From the NCBI RefSeq assembly GCF_903819165.1, contig NZ_CAIJCS010000016.1, positions 1 to 64,000 on the forward strand: DNA of 64,000 bases, given 5' to 3'. Shown one piece after another: positions 28,798 through 37,879 of the stretch. The first letter of the stretch is position 1; the number at the start of each line of letters is the position of its first letter. A program made the translations under genes and the position numbers. The notes under the pieces are model-generated. The model ran no database searches and was not told the DNA's origin. It saw only the letters and a program-made list of their open reading frames with translations. Origin of the DNA: Aedoeadaptatus nemausensis. GTDB lineage: Bacteria; Bacillota; Clostridia; Tissierellales; Peptoniphilaceae.

Positions 28798-29708
28798 GCT
28801 TTCGTCACCTCCAGAAAAATATTTTCTAATGTAGGTTCTTCTATTTTTATTTCTAGAGGAAATATGTTTAACTTATATAGCTCATATAAAATATCAATAT
28901 CTTTTAGTTGATTCTCTTCGTCTGTTAAGTATAGAGTATCTCCTTTTTCATTCGTTGCCAGATTTGAAAATTTATCTAGTGACTTAAATGACTTTAGTTC
29001 TTTGTCCGACTTAAACCTGATTTTAATTGTGTTTTTCCTCTTTATATTTTTTAGTTCATCTATCGAACCTTCCAGTACATTTTCCCCTTTATCAAGCACC
29101 ACAACATGATCACAAATCGCTTCGACATCCGATAAAATATGTGTTGAAAAAATAACGGTTGTAGAGTCTTTTATCTTTAATATGATGTCTAATATCTCTT
29201 TTCTTCCAAGTGGATCTAGGGCAGAAGTAGGTTCATCACATATTAATAATTTGGGACTATTTAACAACGCTTGGGCAATACCCAAGCGTTGTTTCATGCC
29301 TCTAGAATAGCCGCTAATTCTTTTATTGACATCTCTTAACCCCACCAGTTCTAAAAGTTCCTCGCTCTTCTTTTTAATCTTATTTTTGCTAAGACCAGTT
29401 ATATATCCACATAAATTAAGATATTCTCTAGCAGTCATATAACCGTAAAATTCAGGGACATCTGGAAGGTACCCGATAAATCGATTAGTTTTTGACTGAC
29501 CAAAGCTTACTCTTTCCCCAAAGACTTCAATAGAACCTTCATCCATTTTCAAAAATCCTAAAATCATTTTCATTGTTGTAGTTTTTCCAGCGCCATTTTT
29601 GCCTAAAAACCCAAAGATTGTGTTTTCAGGAATCGACATGGATAATCCATTAATAATCGTATTTTTACCAAAAGATTTATGAAGATTGTCAATTTTAAGC
29701 GCTTCCAT
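28794..29708 (-). CDS. ABC transporter ATP-binding protein (YxlF-like)
   Basis: 304 residues. A complete ABC ATPase: Walker A FLGKNGAGKTTTMK (~38-50), signature SGYSRGMKQRLGIAQALL, Walker B LLICDEPTSALDP and the switch His in STHILSDVEAICDH. The ~80-residue C-terminal extension is typical of single-domain exporters of the YxlF/BcrA group. It energises the adjacent permease. The ATG overlaps the preceding stop as TAATG. AT-rich composition as in its neighbours. Confidence 0.92.
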   Translation of the reverse strand: MEALKIDNLHKSFGKNTIINGLSMSIPENTIFGFLGKNGAGKTTTMKMILGFLKMDEGSIEVFGERVSFGQSKTNRFIGYLPDVPEFYGYMTAREYLNLCGYITGLSKNKIKKKSEELLELVGLRDVNKRISGYSRGMKQRLGIAQALLNSPKLLICDEPTSALDPLGRKEILDIILKIKDSTTVIFSTHILSDVEAICDHVVVLDKGENVLEGSIDELKNIKRKNTIKIRFKSDKELKSFKSLDKFSNLATNEKGDTLYLTDEENQLKDIDILYELYKLNIFPLEIKIEEPTLENIFLEVTKA

Positions 29709-29908
29709 TATTCGTCCTCCCTACCTATTGTTAAGTATAAGATAGGTCCAATAATTTGGATAAAAATAACAATTAAAACCCACATGGTCCTACTGCCAAA
29801 TTTATATCTATCGTGTTTTAAAACATGTCTTAAAGAATAAATCATAAGTCCAACTTCTAAAATAATAATAGGTATAAGTATCGGCAGATATTCTCTAACA
29901 ATATCCAT
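29708..29908 (-). CDS. PLDc_N domain membrane protein (YxlE-like)
   Basis: 66 residues, two hydrophobic segments: LPILIPIIILEVGLMIYSL and MWVLIVIFIQIIGPILYLTIG with the charged RHVLKHDRYKFGSR loop between them. This is the short PLDc_N (phospholipase-like N-terminal) membrane module, equal to B. subtilis YxlE, which sits beside YxlF and YxlG. First gene of the operon with GGAGG in front. Probably an accessory subunit of the ABC complex. Confidence 0.85.
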   Translation of the reverse strand: MDIVREYLPILIPIIILEVGLMIYSLRHVLKHDRYKFGSRTMWVLIVIFIQIIGPILYLTIGREDE

Positions 29909-29930
29909 AATAATCCCTCCTTGATTTTAT

Positions 29931-29960
29931 ATCTTATGGGTTTACTCAATATATCGTCAA
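29931..29960 (-). promoter_or_regulatory. Promoter of the YxlEFG-like operon
   Basis: On the minus strand TTGACG, 18 nt, TAAGAT, about 25-50 nt before the first ATG. A TTCTTGAAGGTTTCTTGA direct repeat just upstream could be the operator for the XRE regulator. Confidence 0.5.
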
Positions 29961-30054
29961 GAAACCTTCAAGAAACATAACTTACTCAAGTTAACCACAG
30001 AGAAACTCAACTTTCTATGATTTATGTGAACATCTATTTTCACCAACATCATAT

Positions 30055-30097
30055 AAAAATGACCCTTGAGATTTAAAATCTCAGGGGTCATTTTTGT
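30055..30097. terminator. Bidirectional terminator upstream of the ABC module
   Basis: AAAATGACCC...GGGTCATTTT with an internal TGAGATTT/AAATCTCA stem; T runs on both strands. It separates the module from murJ. Confidence 0.8.
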
Positions 30098-30157
30098 CGA
30101 TTCTTTCTTAGTTTTTTATTATTTTTGCTTCTTCTTCTTGCAAACGCGGAGTCCAAT

Positions 30158-31723
30158 TTAAGCGCGGGCGCGTTTCCGTTTGGCCCAGCGAATTTGAAGA
30201 ATCTTTTTAATATCCCTGGCTTCTTTCAGGCCTAAGAGGTCGAGAATCACGAAGTAAAGGATAGAAGAAAGGCCTACGGTTACGAGGAAGAGTACGAGCT
30301 GCAACACGCGATTGGCGCCGATAAAGCTCAGGCCTGTAAAGTAGAGGAAGTAGGCGAAGACGCCCATAACACTTGCGGCCATAAGGGTCTTGACGGTGAT
30401 CTTAACGTAGCTTCTCATGCCGATATGGCCGATTTTGCGTCTTAAGAGTGTAAAGGAAACCCAGGTTACCACCGTTTGGGCAATGGAGACGGAAAGAGCC
30501 AGGCCGTTAATGCCCATGGTGCGGACGAGGATAAGATTACATCCTACATTAAAGAGCACATTGACGATACCGAGATAAAAGGGCGTCTTCGTATCTTCCA
30601 AACTGTAGAACACGCGGTTTTGCACATTGTTCACGGAAATGGACACGAGGGCCAGTGTATAGAATCTGAGGCAAATAGCCGTGGCATCGGCGTCGGCTTG
30701 TGTAAAGGCGCCGCGCATAAAGGCGAGCTCCACAATGGGCTGAGCCAATACGATGAGCCCTACCATGGCGGGAATGGTAATGAGGAGCACGGAGCGAACG
30801 GAGCCGTTCATAATGCGCTTGCCTTTTTCCATTTCCCCTTCGTCGAAGGCCTTGCTCATGGCCGGGTAAATAACCGATGTTATGGCGGTAATGAAAATAC
30901 CGATGACGAGGACATTTAATTTATTGGCGTAGTCCAGGCGACTCATGGAACCGGAAGCCAGGCCCGATGCCAGCGCGCGGTTTACTAATGTATTAATATT
31001 ATTGACGCTGACCGTAATAATGGCCGGGATGGCGAGTAATAAAGTCTGCCGCGTATGCTGGTCTTTTAAATCGAGGATCGGCTGGAAGCGATAACCCACC
31101 TTGACGGAGCCGTAGAGTACGGCGATAAATTCCGCCACTACCGCCACTACGGATACGATGGTAAGGCCGTAAATACCCCCGCTCGAAGAAAATACGGCGA
31201 GGTAAACGAGATAGACCAGGTTCAGCCAAATGGGCACGGAGGCCGCAATGCCGAAGCGATTATGAAAGTGTAAATAGCCCGTAAAAATCCCCTCATAGGC
31301 GGAGAACAGGATGACGGGCATACCCAACTGAATCAACTGCACGGTCAGCGCCTTAGTGCGGGCGTCGAATCTGGGGCCCACGAGCATGGTGAGGAGCGGC
31401 GCCCCGACGATTCCGAGAATCATAATAAGTGCTGTAAGAAGACTTACGATCACGAAGATATTATTTGTAAATTTATGTTTTCCCTCTTCCCCGTGGCGGG
31501 AAAATACGGATTGCAGACCGGGAATAAATACGGTACTGATGCCCATGACGATGTACATACTCACCGTCGATGTTGCCGATTGGGCGGCGACGAACGCGTC
31601 TTTTTCAAAACCCGCCCCGAATATGGCGGCCACCATAGATTCTCGAACGAAGCCCATCATCTTCCCGATAAGGGAAAATAAAATAATGAGCACCGTCGAT
31701 TTGGCGATGGATGTCTTTTTCAT
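30158..31723 (-). CDS. murJ: Lipid II flippase MurJ
   Basis: 521 residues, about 14 hydrophobic segments, of the MviN/MurJ family in the MOP superfamily. Flips lipid II across the membrane for peptidoglycan synthesis. The N terminus STVLIILFSLIGKMMGFVRE and the AAIFGAGFEKDAFVAAQ stretch with basic and acidic residues of the central cavity are typical, as is the LDYANKLNVLVIG motif in the second half. The C terminus ends in a basic tail (RWAKRKRARA). AAGGAGGG precedes the ATG. Single gene, divergent from a peptidoglycan amidase. Confidence 0.93.
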   Translation of the reverse strand: MKKTSIAKSTVLIILFSLIGKMMGFVRESMVAAIFGAGFEKDAFVAAQSATSTVSMYIVMGISTVFIPGLQSVFSRHGEEGKHKFTNNIFVIVSLLTALIMILGIVGAPLLTMLVGPRFDARTKALTVQLIQLGMPVILFSAYEGIFTGYLHFHNRFGIAASVPIWLNLVYLVYLAVFSSSGGIYGLTIVSVVAVVAEFIAVLYGSVKVGYRFQPILDLKDQHTRQTLLLAIPAIITVSVNNINTLVNRALASGLASGSMSRLDYANKLNVLVIGIFITAITSVIYPAMSKAFDEGEMEKGKRIMNGSVRSVLLITIPAMVGLIVLAQPIVELAFMRGAFTQADADATAICLRFYTLALVSISVNNVQNRVFYSLEDTKTPFYLGIVNVLFNVGCNLILVRTMGINGLALSVSIAQTVVTWVSFTLLRRKIGHIGMRSYVKITVKTLMAASVMGVFAYFLYFTGLSFIGANRVLQLVLFLVTVGLSSILYFVILDLLGLKEARDIKKILQIRWAKRKRARA

Positions 31724-31854
31724 AGAGCCCTCCTTACAAACTTACATTATACCAAATGAAGTCCGTTCGATTTCAAGGTTTTCGTTAAGAAAACCAATTT
31801 CTATAAAGATTCCTTGTGAAATATATGGTAGAATCGAAATAATAGGAGGATCTT

Positions 31855-32709
31855 ATGAAACGCTTTCTACTTATTTCCATCGTTTTGCTCGCTTTAACAG
31901 GCGTCGGGCTGAAACTTTACGCCCGCCACACGGAAACCGAAAATAATTTGGTCGCTCAAAAAGAAGAGACCCGCCGAGAAATTGAGGAAGAGCCGGAGAT
32001 TCCCGCACCTGAACCGGAGGAAGAGCCGGAACCCGAGGTAGCGGAGCCGGAACCTGCCGCGGAAAACACGCCGCCTGCAAACGGCCCCCTGATCTGCTTG
32101 GACGCCGGCCACCAGGAAAAGGGCAATGGGGATCCGGAAACTATCGCCCCTTCATCGACCAAAACCAAGCCGAAAGTCGCCTCTGGCACGCGAGGCGTGG
32201 CCACGGGAATCGATGAATACGTCTTTACCCTTCGCTTTTCCATGATCCTGAAAGACAAGCTGGAGGCGGCGGGCTATCGCGTAGGCATGGTCAGGGACCG
32301 ACACGATGTGGACATTTCTAATCAGGAACGGGCGCAGATCGCCAATAATATGGGGGCCGATCTCTACCTCAGGATCCACGCCAACGGCATCGGGGATTCT
32401 TCCGTAAAAGGCATCGAAACCTACTACCCTTCCCCGAATAACCCGGACATCGGCCATCTTTCCGCCCCGTCTGAAAAACTTTCCCAATTGATCTTACATG
32501 AAATGGCAAATGCCACCGGCGCCAGGGCCCGGGGCGCTATCGCCCGAGACGATTTAACGGGCACGAATTTCGCTACCATGCCCAGCTGCTTAATCGAATG
32601 CGGCTATATGTCCAATCCGGAAGAAGATCGCCTCTTAAACGACGACGCCTACCTGAACAAAATGGCCGACGGCATCGTACAGGCGCTGAATCTTTATTAT
32701 CAATCGTAA
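31855..32709 (+). CDS. N-acetylmuramoyl-L-alanine amidase (Amidase_3)
   Basis: 284 residues. A short N-terminal membrane anchor (FLLISIVLLALTGVGLKLY) is followed by a Glu/Pro-rich linker (~40-78, EPEEEPEPEVAEPEP) and an Amidase_3 domain: LICLDAGHQ (zinc His), a Glu in GIDEYVFTL, LRIHANG (second zinc His) and CLIECGYMSNPEED (catalytic Glu). Cuts the amide between N-acetylmuramic acid and the stem peptide outside the membrane. AGGAGG precedes the ATG. Divergent from murJ and convergent with the NamZ-like muramidase gene, giving a small cell-wall cluster. Confidence 0.93.
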   Translation: MKRFLLISIVLLALTGVGLKLYARHTETENNLVAQKEETRREIEEEPEIPAPEPEEEPEPEVAEPEPAAENTPPANGPLICLDAGHQEKGNGDPETIAPSSTKTKPKVASGTRGVATGIDEYVFTLRFSMILKDKLEAAGYRVGMVRDRHDVDISNQERAQIANNMGADLYLRIHANGIGDSSVKGIETYYPSPNNPDIGHLSAPSEKLSQLILHEMANATGARARGAIARDDLTGTNFATMPSCLIECGYMSNPEEDRLLNDDAYLNKMADGIVQALNLYYQS

Positions 32710-32755
32710 AAAAAGACCTTTCGAGCCAATTTCCGCTCGAAAGGTCTTTTTTTAT
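32710..32755. terminator. Bidirectional terminator between the two wall hydrolase genes
   Basis: AAAAAAAGACCTTTCGAG and CTCGAAAGGTCTTTTTTT flank an inner GCCAATTTCCG loop; T runs on both strands. Confidence 0.9.
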
Positions 32756-34407
32756 TTGTAGAGTAAATAGGCTTGTCGCTGTGTTTTAAATAAATTCACA
32801 TCTTTTTCGTATGCCTTTACGATCTCTTCCGGGGATTTCCGCGCTCTGAAGAGGTTCGCCATTTGTTCCGATCCTTGGATCAGATAGAACATAGAATAGG
32901 GTCTTTTACACTCCGGAACATTGATGGGGCGCATTTGATTGGCCACCGCCAGTGTGTAAACTCCCGTACGGGCCGGATTAAAGCTGCGCCAGTCCGTAAC
33001 CTTTACCCGCACGCCGCCGCGATTCCCTTTGGGCGCCGGGACGAAACGCACGCCGGGAAGGCCCGATGCGTTTAAGCGTCTCGCGTATTCATTGGAGTTT
33101 AAGTTTTTGCCGCCGACCCAGTGGAAATACTCGCTTTGGCCGATGCCCGTCTGCTCCCCGCTTCCCGTGGCCATGTACAAAAAGGCGCTTTCAAGATTGG
33201 GGATATTCGGGCTGGTTTGAGCAAAGGGCAGGCCCGTGTCTTGCCACACCATGTTGCGGGTCCAGTTTTTCATGGTAACGACGGTGAGATCAGCGCCGAT
33301 TTCCCGATTGAAGAACTGCCCCAGTTCGCCGACGGTCATGCCGTGGGCCATGGGCATTTTGTCGATGCCTACGAAGCTTTTAAACCGGGTTTCCCTTAAA
33401 AAGCCCTCCACAATGGTGCCGCCCAGAGGATTGGGGCGGTCCAGAACGACGATGGGGATGTTATTTTCCTTCGCCGCCACCATGGCGTTTTGCAGTGTGG
33501 AGATATAGGTGTAGGTTCGGGAGCCGATATCCTGCATGTCGAAGAGGAGTATGTCCACGTTTTGAAGCATTTCCCTCGAAGGTTTCCGAGTCGGCCCGTA
33601 AAGGCTGTAGACGGGAAGATTCATCTTTTTGTCGAAGTAGCTCTTCACATATTTCCCCGCCGGCTGCTTGCCGTCGAGGCCGTGTTCCGGGCTATAGAGG
33701 GCCACGAGTTTGGTATTGGGGTAGGCCTTAAGTTTTTCCGCTACGGGCACGCCACTCGCGTCGACTCCGGTTTGATTGGTAATCAGACCCACGCGTTTGC
33801 CGTCGATGAGATTTGCGTATTCCGTAAAGAGTCGCTCGTTTCCGAGGACGACGCGGCCTTTAATTTCCGGCGCTTTCGGTGTGTCGGGTGTCGGTGCGAC
33901 CGGGGTCTGTCCTTCGGACTTCGAGGAGGTGGTGATCAGGGCCTCGTTTTTGCTGCGATCGTAATCGACGCTGAAGCCCAGTATTTCGCCCATGCTCCGA
34001 AGTTGGAAGTAGTTAAATCCGCGAATATTGTAAGTTTCCTCTATAATATCCACCGGATTTTCGCCTTTTACGCGAATGTTCATGGTCTTCGGTATGGCTC
34101 TTTCTCGCTCGCCGCCGATATTGTCGCCTTTAAAGCTTTTGTAACGGCCGTTTCTGTCCATGGTAATGGTCTTGCTGTCTCCCGTCACGGAAAAATCGAC
34201 CTTACCTTCCAAAGCTTTGGCCAGATCCCGCAGGCGGTAGTAATTATAACCCTCGATATTATATCCTCGCACATCGGTAAGTTCGCCGTCTACGCGAAGT
34301 TTTTGAGGGCTCTTAATGCCTTGGGCGCTTTTCGCTTCCGAAAAATTGGGGAAAAAAGCCAGGCAAAAAACAAGTATAAGTATCCAAAATTGCTTTAATG
34401 GTTTCAT
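32752..34407 (-). CDS. Exo-beta-N-acetylmuramidase NamZ-like (DUF1343) with copper-amine-oxidase-like stalk domain
   Basis: 551 residues. A signal peptide (residues 1-~25, LILVFCLAFFPNFSEA) is followed by a copper-amine-oxidase N-terminal-like stalk module (~30-160, YNYYRLRDLAKALEG and FNYFQLRSMGEILGF repeats), a Pro/Thr linker, and a DUF1343/NamZ domain from ~185: LITNQTGVD, SPEHGLDGKQPAG and LLFDMQDIGSRTYTYI. NamZ removes terminal N-acetylmuramic acid from glycan fragments. It acts outside the cell, probably in wall turnover or muropeptide salvage. Single gene, convergent with the amidase. Confidence 0.88.
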   Translation of the reverse strand: MKPLKQFWILILVFCLAFFPNFSEAKSAQGIKSPQKLRVDGELTDVRGYNIEGYNYYRLRDLAKALEGKVDFSVTGDSKTITMDRNGRYKSFKGDNIGGERERAIPKTMNIRVKGENPVDIIEETYNIRGFNYFQLRSMGEILGFSVDYDRSKNEALITTSSKSEGQTPVAPTPDTPKAPEIKGRVVLGNERLFTEYANLIDGKRVGLITNQTGVDASGVPVAEKLKAYPNTKLVALYSPEHGLDGKQPAGKYVKSYFDKKMNLPVYSLYGPTRKPSREMLQNVDILLFDMQDIGSRTYTYISTLQNAMVAAKENNIPIVVLDRPNPLGGTIVEGFLRETRFKSFVGIDKMPMAHGMTVGELGQFFNREIGADLTVVTMKNWTRNMVWQDTGLPFAQTSPNIPNLESAFLYMATGSGEQTGIGQSEYFHWVGGKNLNSNEYARRLNASGLPGVRFVPAPKGNRGGVRVKVTDWRSFNPARTGVYTLAVANQMRPINVPECKRPYSMFYLIQGSEQMANLFRARKSPEEIVKAYEKDVNLFKTQRQAYLLYK

Positions 34408-34488
34408 CGTCCACTCCTTTCGTCCCTATTATAAAATGAAGACGAGAAAAAATCTTTTATTCCTTCTATATGTCTCCAACTTGACACA

Positions 34489-34518
34489 AAAAAAGAAAGG
34501 CCGACCCTTTCTTTTTGA
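34489..34518 (-). terminator. Terminator of the MarR gene
   Basis: On the minus strand AAAGAAAGG-GTCGG-CCTTTCTTT followed by T residues. Confidence 0.85.
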
Positions 34519-34521
34519 TGA

Positions 34522-35025
34522 TTACTTTTTAAGCAGACGTTGTTCTTCTTTTCTGGCGAGTCGCTGTTGGTCTTGAATCTCTTTTACTTTTTCAGATTCG
34601 TTAAATAGAGAATCGATGGTTTCCATAGACTTCAATAGGAATTGCAAATCCCCGTCGGTGAGATAATTGCCGAGCTTATTGTAAAGGGGTGCCATGATGC
34701 TACTGACTTCGCCTATATAATCCTCCCCTTGTTTTGTCAGATAAATATTCACGACCCGGGAATCTGTCATCGAGCGTTTACGGTAGACATAGCCTTTTTG
34801 CTCGAGTACGGTACATACTTTTGAAATATTTCCGTGATCTCTGTGGAGGGATCTGGCGATGGAGCGTATGGATGTGTCCTCCAATGAGTCGATTTTCCCC
34901 AAAACGAGGAGTTGAAGTTGCGTCAATGTATAATTTTTAGAAAAATAGTCAGTTAAAGAACTCTTGGTGTCGTATGCTTCTTTCAGTAGATTCCAATAAG
35001 TCCATAAAAACTCTCTGACCTCCAT
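34522..35025 (-). CDS. MarR family transcriptional regulator
   Basis: 167 residues with a winged helix-turn-helix: YFSKNYTLTQLQLLVLGKID, SIRSIARSLHRDHGNISKVCTVLEQKGYV as the recognition region, then the wing RKRSMTDSRVVNIYLT. Flanking helices for dimerisation are at both ends; the last 20 residues are basic. Ligand and target are unknown. It sits alone between the NamZ gene and the suf operon, with its own terminator, so it probably regulates itself or a distant gene. Confidence 0.88.
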   Translation of the reverse strand: MEVREFLWTYWNLLKEAYDTKSSLTDYFSKNYTLTQLQLLVLGKIDSLEDTSIRSIARSLHRDHGNISKVCTVLEQKGYVYRKRSMTDSRVVNIYLTKQGEDYIGEVSSIMAPLYNKLGNYLTDGDLQFLLKSMETIDSLFNESEKVKEIQDQQRLARKEEQRLLKK

Positions 35026-35161
35026 GGCCGACCTCCTTCATCGCCATTTCGTTGTATAATTTAGAACTTTACCTTGATATCAGTTATTATATCATATCCC
35101 TAAGTTGTTTTATAAAATAATTTCGATTGCATTAAGTTTTTATAAAGTTTTCCTATGATAA

Positions 35162-35194
35162 AACCCCTCCATCCGGATTCCGGACAGAGGGGTT
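35162..35194 (-). terminator. Terminator of the suf operon
   Basis: On the minus strand AACCCCTC...GAGGGGTT with an inner CCGGAATCCGG palindrome, followed by TTTTATC. Confidence 0.8.
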
Positions 35195-35213
35195 GATTTA
35201 TTGAGCAAATTTT

Positions 35214-35639
35214 TTACGCTTCTAAAATGTTTTTTAAGGTATACCAGGGAAGAACGGCGCATTTTACACGAGCCGGCAGTTTGGAGACGCCTTCAAAGGC
35301 CATGGCATCTTCCAATTCATCCTCTTCTTCTTCCGTAATGGCGACGCCTTTGATCATATTGATAAAGGTGTCGGCGAGGTGGATGGCCTCTTCTCGCGTC
35401 TTGCCCCGCACGGTGTCGATCATGATCGAGGTGGAGGCTTGGGAAATGGCGCAGCCTACGCCGGTATAGGAAAGATCCTTCAGCGTGTCGTCGTCCATTT
35501 TAATTTGCAGGGTAATTTCGTCGCCGCAACTCGGGTTATGGCCGAGCTCTTTATAATCGGGATCGTCTAAATCCCCTTTATTGTGCTCGCTTCTTGATTC
35601 TTCCATTATAAGCGTAGTGTAAATATCATCGAGTGCCAA
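35214..35639 (-). CDS. sufU: Fe-S cluster assembly scaffold SufU
   Basis: 141 residues of the SufU/IscU family. The three ligand cysteines are present: NPSCGDE, GVGCAISQAS and RVKCAVLP, with the SufU-type Asp next to the first. SufU is a zinc-dependent sulfur acceptor for SufS in Gram-positive bacteria. The start appears to be TTG with GGAGG about 10 nt upstream, overlapping sufS by 14 nt. Last gene of the sufCBDSU operon. Confidence 0.94.
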   Translation of the reverse strand: MALDDIYTTLIMEESRSEHNKGDLDDPDYKELGHNPSCGDEITLQIKMDDDTLKDLSYTGVGCAISQASTSIMIDTVRGKTREEAIHLADTFINMIKGVAITEEEEDELEDAMAFEGVSKLPARVKCAVLPWYTLKNILEA

Positions 35640-36873
35640 GACCCATCAACCTCCTTACTTCATCGAGACCTTTTAAGAAATAGTCCACTTCTTCAACGGT
35701 ATTGTAAATGGCAAAGGATGCCCGGCAAGAGAAGTGAATGCCGAAGCTTCGATGCAAGGGTTGGGCGCAATGGTGGCCGCTTCGAATGGCGATGCCTTTG
35801 GAATCTAAAATCGACGCTACATCGTGGGGGTGCACGTCTTTAAAGTTAAAGGTAATGAGCCCGCCGCGAGGATTGGTCGGTCTGGAAAGGATGGTAATGT
35901 CGTCCATTTCTTTCATTTGATCGTAGGCATAATCCGTAAGATAGCTTTCGTATTCGTGGATTTTATCCAGGCCGATAGCGTTTAAATAATCGATGGCCAC
36001 GGGAAGGCTGGCTGCCGCCCCTACATCTTGCGTTCCGGCTTCAAAGCGTGCCGGCGCCTGTTGGAAAGTGGTGTGGTCTTCGTAAACGTATTCGATCATA
36101 TCGCCGCCGTACATATAGGGCTTCATGGCGTTTAAATGATCGAGCTTGCCGTAGAGAGCACCTGCTCCCATGGCGGCGAGCATTTTATGGCCGCTGAATA
36201 CATAGAAGTCGCAGTCCAGATCTTTTACATCCACGGGCATATGGGGAGCCGCTTGGGCACCGTCGACGACGGCGACGGCTTCCGGGTTTACTTTGCGCAG
36301 ATGGGCGATCATTTTCTTTACATCGGGCATGGTGCCGAGGACATTGGAAGATTGAGTGATGGCCAAGATTTTCGTCTTCGCCGTTACTTTTTCTTCCACT
36401 TCCGACCAGGGAATTTCTTTGTTCTCGTCGATGTAGAGATAGCGGAGGGTAGCGCCTGTCTTTTCAGCCGCATATTGCCAGGTTACGAGATTGGCGTGGT
36501 GTTCCATAATGGAAATTACGATCTCATCTCCCGGCTTTAAGTTTTCGAGGGCATAGCTGTAGGTGATAAGGTTCAACGCTTCGGTGGCGTTGCGGGTAAA
36601 GACGATTTCCGCAACATCCCCGGCGCCGATAAAGTTCTTCACCGATTCTCTGGCTCCTTCGTAAACTTCCGTCGCTGCCATGGAGAGGCGGTGAGCGCCG
36701 CGGTGGGGCCCGCCGTTATGGTAGCGATAATAGTCGCTCATGGCGTCGATGACGGCCTTGGGCTTTTGAGTCGTGGCGGCCGAATCTAAATACACGAGGG
36801 GCTTGTCTTTTTCGGATAATTCCAAATAAGGAAAATCTTTTCGAATCTCCTTAATTTCGCTAGGCTGTAACAT
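35626..36873 (-). CDS. sufS: Cysteine desulfurase SufS
   Basis: 415 residues, PLP-dependent. Takes sulfur from cysteine for Fe-S cluster assembly. The lysine for PLP is in FSGHKMLAAMGAG; the substrate His is in MEHHANLVTWQ; the persulfide Cys is in RSGHHCAQPLH, the short group II (SufS) loop. AGGAGG precedes the ATG, which overlaps sufD by 14 nt. Works with SufU, whose gene follows. Confidence 0.96.
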   Translation of the reverse strand: MLQPSEIKEIRKDFPYLELSEKDKPLVYLDSAATTQKPKAVIDAMSDYYRYHNGGPHRGAHRLSMAATEVYEGARESVKNFIGAGDVAEIVFTRNATEALNLITYSYALENLKPGDEIVISIMEHHANLVTWQYAAEKTGATLRYLYIDENKEIPWSEVEEKVTAKTKILAITQSSNVLGTMPDVKKMIAHLRKVNPEAVAVVDGAQAAPHMPVDVKDLDCDFYVFSGHKMLAAMGAGALYGKLDHLNAMKPYMYGGDMIEYVYEDHTTFQQAPARFEAGTQDVGAAASLPVAIDYLNAIGLDKIHEYESYLTDYAYDQMKEMDDITILSRPTNPRGGLITFNFKDVHPHDVASILDSKGIAIRSGHHCAQPLHRSFGIHFSCRASFAIYNTVEEVDYFLKGLDEVRRLMGLGTR

Positions 36874-37879
36874 TTTCGCGCCTCCTCAAGATAGTTTCTA
36901 ATTGCTCGTAGATCATTGCGCGCTCGTTTTCGTAAACGACGGCATCGATCACCGGCGCAAATTTCGCATCGATGATCATGCGCTCGGCGGTTTTTTCGTC
37001 GAAACCGCGGGTGAGGAAGTAAAAGAGCATGTCCTGATCGATTCTTCCCGCACTGGCGGCGTGGTTGCCCTCTACATCGTCTTCGTGGCTCAAAAGTGCA
37101 GGTACGGAAAGGCTTCTCGCCGTGGAATCTAATAAAATGGCGAATTCTTCTTCATTGCCTCGGCTGTGTTTGCTGCCTTCCAGGAAGTCGATTCGACTCT
37201 TGAACACTTTGTAAGCATTGTCCATAAGGGCGCCGTCTACGACGAGATTGGACGTGGTGTCGATTCCCTCGTGAATCATATCGTAAACCAAATCGTAAGA
37301 TTGTCCGCCTTTTCCGAGGTAAATGGATTGAATATTGCCGAGGGCATTTTCGCCCTTCAAATAGCATTTCACACTACTGGTTTCGTCGCCGTCGCCCATG
37401 TGGAAGATATAGCAATCCAACTTCGCCCCTTCTTCGACGATGGCGCCGAGGGAGAGGTAGTTCGCCACTTCGCTCTCGTCCATGTTCACGAAATAAAGGC
37501 GCGCCACCGCATTTTTCTTTACGTGAATGCGCACGAGGGCAGAGCGGTAACCGGCTTTCTTTCTCGATGCGAAGTAGCCGGTGAGGCGGGCGTTTTCCGC
37601 GACATTGAAATCTAAAGTTACGATTTCGTCCTCGTCGCCGTCCAATCGGTGGACGCCCAGGTCCTTGGCGCACGTAATATTATATTGCTTGGCGATGGTA
37701 GAACTCGTGTCGTGAAGTTCCACCATTTCTTTGCTGATGCCGTAATCGTACTCTTTAAAAACTTCGGCGGCGGAGGCTTGTTCCTCGCCTCTAACTTCAG
37801 TTCCCTCTACTCCTACTTCATTTACATTTAAATAGGAGTAGGTTTTGTAATCTAATATATTGCCTGTATGTGCCTTCAT
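36860..37879 (-). CDS. sufD: Fe-S cluster assembly protein SufD
   Basis: 339 residues, paralogue of SufB in the SufBCD scaffold. It has the beta-helix core and the conserved C-terminal stretch HEDDVEGNHAASAGRIDQDMLFYFLTRG (shown here in parts: HEDDVEGNHAAS and GFDEKTAERMI). Slightly shorter than the ~430-residue SufD of many bacilli, mostly at the N terminus. Overlaps sufB by 1 nt (TAATG). Confidence 0.93.
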   Translation of the reverse strand: MKAHTGNILDYKTYSYLNVNEVGVEGTEVRGEEQASAAEVFKEYDYGISKEMVELHDTSSTIAKQYNITCAKDLGVHRLDGDEDEIVTLDFNVAENARLTGYFASRKKAGYRSALVRIHVKKNAVARLYFVNMDESEVANYLSLGAIVEEGAKLDCYIFHMGDGDETSSVKCYLKGENALGNIQSIYLGKGGQSYDLVYDMIHEGIDTTSNLVVDGALMDNAYKVFKSRIDFLEGSKHSRGNEEEFAILLDSTARSLSVPALLSHEDDVEGNHAASAGRIDQDMLFYFLTRGFDEKTAERMIIDAKFAPVIDAVVYENERAMIYEQLETILRRRENVTA

